A DNA stretch of 8,573 bases. Origin: JBBSHE01 sp038253325. GTDB taxonomy: Bacteria > Actinomycetota > Actinomycetes > Propionibacteriales > Nocardioidaceae. Location: assembly GCA_038253325.1 (NCBI GenBank), contig JBBSHE010000075.1, forward strand, positions 1 to 8,573. The letters are read 5' to 3'. The position numbers and the translations under genes were made by a program. Below the pieces are notes generated by a model that saw only the letters and a program-made list of their open reading frames with translations, had not been told where the DNA came from and did not search any database. The first letter of the stretch is position 1, and each line of letters begins with the position of its first letter. Below are positions 7,637-8,573 of this stretch, piece by piece.

Positions 7637-7666
7637 TTGACAGGCCGAAACCAGCGCCACCATAGT
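7637..7666 (+). promoter_or_regulatory. Candidate sigma-70-type promoter of hyi
   Basis: TTGACA (7637-7642) is a perfect -35 box. After an 18-nt spacer comes CATAGT (7661-7666), four of six to the -10 consensus. This places transcription start near 7673, giving a leader of about 35 nt before the TTG start. An inverted repeat GAAAC/GTTTC overlaps the spacer and the end of the -10, a position suited to repression. Confidence 0.55.
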
Positions 7667-7697
7667 TTCAAAAGACAGAGGTTCTCTTCCAAATGGT

Positions 7698-7702
7698 GGA
7701 GG
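7698..7702 (+). promoter_or_regulatory. Ribosome binding site deciding the hyi TTG start
   Basis: GGAGG lies 5 nt before TTG at 7708. The upstream in-frame ATG at 7693 would place this GGAGG inside the coding region and has only a distant AGAGG as its own site. Starting at TTG gives MARSLRFVVNCS, which lines up with the usual short N-terminus of hydroxypyruvate isomerases. Confidence 0.6.
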
Positions 7703-7707
7703 TTGCG

Positions 7708-8529
7708 TTGGCTCGCAGTCTGCGGTTCGTCGTGAACTGCTCGATCCTCTTCACCGAGCTCCCCCTGCTCGAGCGACCGCGGGCGGCGAAGGCCGCCGGT
7801 TTCGACGCGGTCGAGTTCTGGTGGCCGTTCGCCACGGCGACGCCCACGAGCGGCGAGAGCGACGACTTCGTCGCCGCGGTCGAGGACGCCGGCGTACGAC
7901 TCGTCGCCCTCAACTTCGCAGCGGGCGACATGCCGGGCGGGGACCGCGGCCTGCTCTCATGGCCCGGCCGCGAGTCGGAGTTCTCCGACAGCGTCGGGAC
8001 CGCCGTGGAGATCGGCGGCCGGCTCGGCACGATCGGCTTCAACGCGCTGTACGGCAACCGGGTCGAGGGTGCAGATCCGGCGGAGCAGGACGGGCTCGCG
8101 GCGACGAACCTGGCGGCCGCCGCCGAGGCCGCCGCCGCTATCGATGCCGTCGTCCTGCTGGAGCCGGTCAGCGGTACGGCGGAGTATCCGCTGTAGACCG
8201 CAGACGACGCTATCGCGGTCATCGACCGGGTGCAGTCCGACTCCGGCGTCGACAACCTCCGTCTGCTCGCCGACCTCTACCACCTGTCGGTAAACGGGGA
8301 CGACGTCGACGCGGTGCTGGAGCGTCACCTCCCGCGGATCGGACACGTCCAGATCGCCGACTCCCCCGGACGCCACGAACCGGGCACAGGTGAGCTGCCT
8401 GTCGACCGGTGGCTGCGCGACCTGCAAGCAGCCGGTTACACCGGCTGGGTCGGCCTGGAGTACCAACCGAGTGAGACGACCGAGGCCAGCCTGTCCTGGT
8501 TGTGCGCAAATCTGCGGGCAACCACCTGA
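7708..8529 (+). pseudogene. hyi: Hydroxypyruvate isomerase interrupted by one in-frame TAG
   Basis: The ancestral enzyme is a TIM-barrel isomerase interconverting hydroxypyruvate and tartronate semialdehyde in glyoxylate metabolism. From TTG at 7708 the frame spans 273 codons to TGA at 8527-8529, near the usual length of about 260. It is interrupted once, by TAG at 8194-8196 (codon 163). Family features lie on both sides: RFVVNCSILFTELP at the start, AAGFDAVEFWWPF, LVALNFAAGDMPGG and LLEPVSG (Glu152, a likely metal ligand) before the stop; LLADLYHLSVNGDD, RIGHVQIADSPGRHEPGTGE and GLEYQPS (Glu251, the second likely ligand) after it. Reading resumes in the same frame with no missing bases, so this is a substitution. 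Truncation at codon 162 would lose several active-site ligands. A CAG to TAG change (C to T) is the simplest origin but not proven. A later internal start near 8230 would not give an active enzyme. Confidence 0.85.
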
Positions 8530-8555
8530 GGTGCGGGGGTCGGGGGGGCCGCACC
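8530..8555 (+). terminator. Possible terminator hairpin after hyi
   Basis: Immediately after the hyi stop, GGTGCGG (8530-8536) can pair perfectly with CCGCACC (8549-8555), leaving a G-rich 12-nt loop. There is no T-run afterwards, so it would be a U-less hairpin of the kind proposed in some actinobacteria. The remaining bases to 8573 show no gene start. Confidence 0.3.
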
Positions 8556-8573
8556 CCGCCCACCAACGAGGAC

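Larger units (their letters stand above)
7585..7707. promoter_or_regulatory. Divergent control region between the IclR gene and hyi
   Basis: This 123-bp region must carry promoters for both divergent genes. It holds the hyi promoter candidate (7637-7666) and several small inverted repeats: GAAAC (7647-7651) with GTTTC (7665-7669), which straddle the hyi -35/-10 spacer; GCCT-TGAC-AGGC (7634-7645) over the -35; and TTCC-N7-GGAA (7609-7623). Any could be part of an IclR-type operator, and none matches a known operator consensus well enough to name. For the IclR gene itself only a weak TATGTT -10 (7621-7626, minus) is visible. Confidence 0.5.

Noticed and set aside
7693..7707. ATG at 7693 as the hyi start
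   Set aside because: It lacks a well spaced ribosome site, whereas GGAGG lies 5 nt before the in-frame TTG at 7708, which also gives the family-typical N-terminus. It remains a possible alternative.
8194..8196. TAG in hyi as pyrrolysine or regulated readthrough
   Set aside because: Hydroxypyruvate isomerases have no known recoded residue here, no recoding element was noticed downstream, and other genes in the locus are also damaged, so a nonsense mutation is the simpler reading.

Overview
The window looks like part of an actinobacterial chromosome. It is GC-rich, its codons favour G or C at the third position, and GTG and TTG starts occur beside clear GGAGG-type ribosome sites. The genus cannot be told from the sequence alone. 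It holds a glycolate/glyoxylate utilisation locus whose two arms are both damaged.

Layout from left to right. Positions 1-188 are the end of an IS6-family insertion sequence: the last 43 transposase codons, a short non-coding tail and a terminal repeat. It is inserted in a type I glycerate kinase gene (189-732, minus), which keeps only its first 181 codons. Next on the minus strand is a LldP/GlcA-type glycolate/lactate permease (729-2503), broken by an apparent one-base deletion in a G run near its 3' end. Three intact genes for the glycolate oxidase subunits follow: glcF (2514-3947), glcE (4003-5220) and glcD (5226-6719). Upstream of them is an intact IclR-family regulator (6817-7584, minus). 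A divergent control region of about 120 bp separates it from a plus-strand hydroxypyruvate isomerase gene (7708-8529) interrupted by one in-frame TAG.

As ancestrally arranged, the permease imports glycolate and the GlcDEF complex oxidises it to glyoxylate. Glyoxylate carboligase and tartronate semialdehyde reductase, probably encoded beyond the right edge but not seen here, would make tartronate semialdehyde and glycerate. Hydroxypyruvate isomerase links hydroxypyruvate with tartronate semialdehyde, and glycerate kinase feeds glycerate into glycolysis. The minus-strand genes are tightly packed (gaps of 5, 55 and 10 nt, then a 4-nt GTGA overlap), so glcDEF, permease and kinase form one operon. 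The IclR protein is the obvious candidate regulator. The same 10-mer, AGCCTTGACA, lies at the putative -35 box of both the hyi promoter and the glcD promoter.

The most notable point is that three of seven pathway or regulator genes carry independent lesions of different types (IS insertion, frameshift, nonsense), while the oxidase and regulator read cleanly. I see no wholly new system, RNA gene or CRISPR array.
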